A stretch of 5,155 bases of DNA from Desulfatirhabdium butyrativorans (GTDB lineage: Bacteria; Desulfobacterota; Desulfobacteria; Desulfobacterales; DYRK01), in the NCBI GenBank assembly GCA_020718785.1, contig DYRK01000427.1, positions 1 to 5,155 of the forward strand, in the 5' to 3' direction. The notes under the pieces are model-generated. The model had not been told where the DNA came from, searched no databases, and saw nothing but the letters and a program-made list of their open reading frames with translations. The position numbers and the translations under genes are program-made. Shown here in pieces: positions 3,512-5,155 of this stretch (the first letter of the stretch is position 1; the number at the start of each line of letters is the position of its first letter).

Positions 3512-5155
3512 ATGAAAGCGAAAAACAGTATCCGAATGAAAACAGGCGTTTTTATTATGGCTGTGTTGTTTCTGTGCGCCGCGGCGGAGACGGCATTGGC
3601 GCAGCCGGCGAATGACAATTTTGCCGATGCGATTGTACTGAACGGTACATCCGGGAAAATAACCGGCACAAATGTTGATGCAACAACAGAATCCGGCGAG
3701 CCTTATGCTTATAAGTCGGTCTGCTCGGTCTGGTATTCATGGACCGCTCCGGAAAGCGATATTTTTTATTTTGATACCCTCGGCAGCAGTTCCGATGCGG
3801 TGCTTACGGTCTTTACCGGTTCGGCGGTTGACAGCCTGACGAAGATTTCAGACGGCATATTTTATGCTCGGACCGGGATACTCTATCATATCGCCGTGGA
3901 CAGACAGGAACCAGGCGATATTGTTATGAATCGGAACAAAGTCATCCCCCGGACAGAGGGGACGTTTGAAATGGAACTCAGCGGGTGGGCATTTATTGAA
4001 GGTGAGAAAATAGAAAGTTCCGATTATGTTATTTTCGCTTTCGGACCGGGCGGTGTTTCCGACTGCCGGGGGAGTGGAAGATTTATCCGTATCCGCGGAG
4101 AATGGTATTATGTACTCACGATTGTATCTGACATTGACGGCGAAGAGATCGGGTTCAAAATTGCCGACAGCGGCGCCGGCAAACTTTATGACATCAGTAG
4201 CAGCATTATCTTCGAAGCAGGAACTTCTGCAAACAAAGACCTTGACAAAGCCCTGAAAGCCGATTCCGTCTATCCCGCGCTGGGCGAAACCGGAAAATCT
4301 CTGAACGTGACCGTGAGCGGTTTCGGATTCGACGAAAACACAAAGGTTCTCATGTATCCGGATATGGGAAACTCAAAGTCAATTATCGGCACAGTTGATA
4401 CGCAGGAGGATGCTCTCGGCGTTGCCGTATCCGGCACAACAGCTTATGTGGCGGATGGCTCCGGCGGCTTGCAGATCATAGATATCAGCGACCCGACTTC
4501 TCTGAGTTCGGCGGATACACCGGGGGATGCTTTGGGCGTGGCAGTATCCGGCACATTCGCTTATGTGGCGGACCGGGACAGCGGCTTGCAGATCATCGCC
4601 GTAAGCGACCCGAAAAAACCCGAAATTATCGGCTCTGTTGATACTCCGGGGTATGCTTATGACGTGGCAGTATCCGGTGCAACCGCTTATGTGGCGGACG
4701 ACGAAAGCGGCTTGCAGATCATAGATGTGAGCGTCCCGGCAAATCCCAAAATTATCGGCTCTGTTGACACGCCGGGGTATGCTTTGGGCGTGGCAGTATC
4801 CGGCACATTCGCATATATAGCGGACGGCTACATCGGCGGCTTGCAGATCATCGCCGTAAGCGACCCGAAAAAACCCGAAATTATCGGCTCTGTTGATATT
4901 CCGGGGTCTGCTTATGACGTGGCAGTATCCGGCACAACCGCTTATGTGACGGACTATGAAAACGGCTTGCAGATCATTGATATCAGCGACCCGGCAAATC
5001 CCGAATTTTATTATTCATACATGGGTTATGACATGTATGCCCGAAGCTCGGCAGTAGCAGTATCCGGCGCATTCGCTTATGTGACGGACTATGAAAACGG
5101 CTTGCAGATCATCGCCGTAAGCGACCCGAAAAAACCCGAAATTATCGGCTCTGTT
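3512..5155 (+). CDS. Secreted LVIVD-repeat beta-propeller protein, 3' end beyond window
   Basis: The frame is open from the ATG to the right edge (548 codons, no stop), so the C-terminus is missing. Residues 1-30 form a signal peptide: basic start, hydrophobic TGVFIMAVLFLCAAA, predicted ALA|Q cleavage after residue 30. Residues 34-158 read as a PPC-like domain of secreted proteins (DNFADA, SVWYSWTAP, FDTLGSSSDAVLTVFTG). Residues 162-232 resemble a beta-rich domain with the AFGPGG..SDCRG signature and FKIADSGAGKLYD end; I know this type only as a recurrent extracellular module. Residues 252-285 look IPT/TIG-like (GKSLNVTVSGFGFDENTKVLM). From 293 on come LVIVD blades of 39-44 residues (VAVSGTTAYVADG, LQIIDISDP): six complete, a seventh starting. 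Such propellers usually bind proteins or sugars; no catalytic motif is visible. It is probably exported to periplasm or surface. Ligand unknown. Confidence 0.85.
   Translation, partial: MKAKNSIRMKTGVFIMAVLFLCAAAETALAQPANDNFADAIVLNGTSGKITGTNVDATTESGEPYAYKSVCSVWYSWTAPESDIFYFDTLGSSSDAVLTVFTGSAVDSLTKISDGIFYARTGILYHIAVDRQEPGDIVMNRNKVIPRTEGTFEMELSGWAFIEGEKIESSDYVIFAFGPGGVSDCRGSGRFIRIRGEWYYVLTIVSDIDGEEIGFKIADSGAGKLYDISSSIIFEAGTSANKDLDKALKADSVYPALGETGKSLNVTVSGFGFDENTKVLMYPDMGNSKSIIGTVDTQEDALGVAVSGTTAYVADGSGGLQIIDISDPTSLSSADTPGDALGVAVSGTFAYVADRDSGLQIIAVSDPKKPEIIGSVDTPGYAYDVAVSGATAYVADDESGLQIIDVSVPANPKIIGSVDTPGYALGVAVSGTFAYIADGYIGGLQIIAVSDPKKPEIIGSVDIPGSAYDVAVSGTTAYVTDYENGLQIIDISDPANPEFYYSYMGYDMYARSSAVAVSGAFAYVTDYENGLQIIAVSDPKKPEIIGSV
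4388..5155 (+). repeat. Tandem LVIVD blade repeats with two alternating subtypes
   Basis: Blades start at 4388, 4505, 4631, 4757, 4886 and 5015; a seventh begins at 5147. Odd blades carry (T/A)TAY and IID(I/V)S.P; even blades carry (T/A)FAY and IIAVSDPKKPEII. The even blades share an identical nucleotide block (4583-4642, 4838-4897, and 5099-5155 up to the window edge), spaced 255 and 261 bases apart. Blades 5 and 6 also share 38 identical bases (4940-4977 and 5075-5112) despite belonging to different subtypes, which points to local conversion or unequal exchange on top of two-blade duplication. Confidence 0.85.

Noticed and set aside
3560..3580. Lipoprotein signal at Cys22 of the propeller protein
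   Set aside because: The residues before it are L-F-L, not a lipobox, which needs a small residue at -1. The ALA|Q site at 30/31 fits a normal signal peptidase cleavage.
3340..3615. 91-codon plus-strand open frame before the propeller gene
   Set aside because: No ribosome site. It spans the 3391-3434 hairpin and overlaps the signal peptide region of the propeller gene in another frame. It may simply be a translated intergenic repeat.

Overview
The window looks like a chromosomal segment from an anaerobic bacterium with moderate GC content. A Desulfobacterota (Desulfobacteraceae/Desulfonema-like) origin is my best guess. It rests on a two-gene SufC/SufB-type Fe-S assembly operon of the kind known from strict anaerobes, and on a secreted LVIVD beta-propeller protein whose repeat wording I associate with that group. 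This is inference from protein style; there is no rRNA or marker gene here.

Layout: (1) Positions 1-94 hold at most the last codons of an upstream plus-strand gene. (2) Positions 95-810, minus strand, carry a compact pair joined by an ATGA overlap: a DUF433 antitoxin-like protein followed by a DUF5615 PIN-like toxin candidate. (3) Positions 811-1210 are a 400-base divergent intergenic region. It is rich in symmetric elements: an AT-rich promoter zone for the toxin-antitoxin pair, a 12-bp palindrome running into three tandem 10-mers, a small stem-loop, a perfect 16-bp palindrome, and a sigma70-like promoter whose -10 box lies inside an 8-bp dyad. (4) Positions 1211-3183, plus strand, carry smsC/sufC (ABC ATPase) overlapping smsB/sufB (scaffold) by 22 bases. 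No sufD, sufS, sufE or sufU is present in the window. (5) Positions 3184-3511 are a 328-base gap with two strong stem-loops and a TTGACA promoter candidate. (6) From 3512 to the right edge, open at the edge, lies a secreted multidomain protein: signal peptide, PPC-like domain, a second beta-rich domain, an IPT-like segment, then LVIVD propeller blades. The blades alternate strictly between two sequence subtypes, and the even blades share 57-60 identical nucleotides.

The three gene units appear functionally independent. The Sms/Suf pair would act as a cytoplasmic Fe-S scaffold complex. The DUF433/DUF5615 pair is an accessory addiction-type module. The propeller protein is an exported, probably binding or surface-associated protein. 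I do not see a clearly new system. The most unusual points are the minimal Fe-S operon with its dyad-bearing promoter, the two-blade periodicity and mosaic of the propeller gene, and the hairpin elements in the intergenic DNA.
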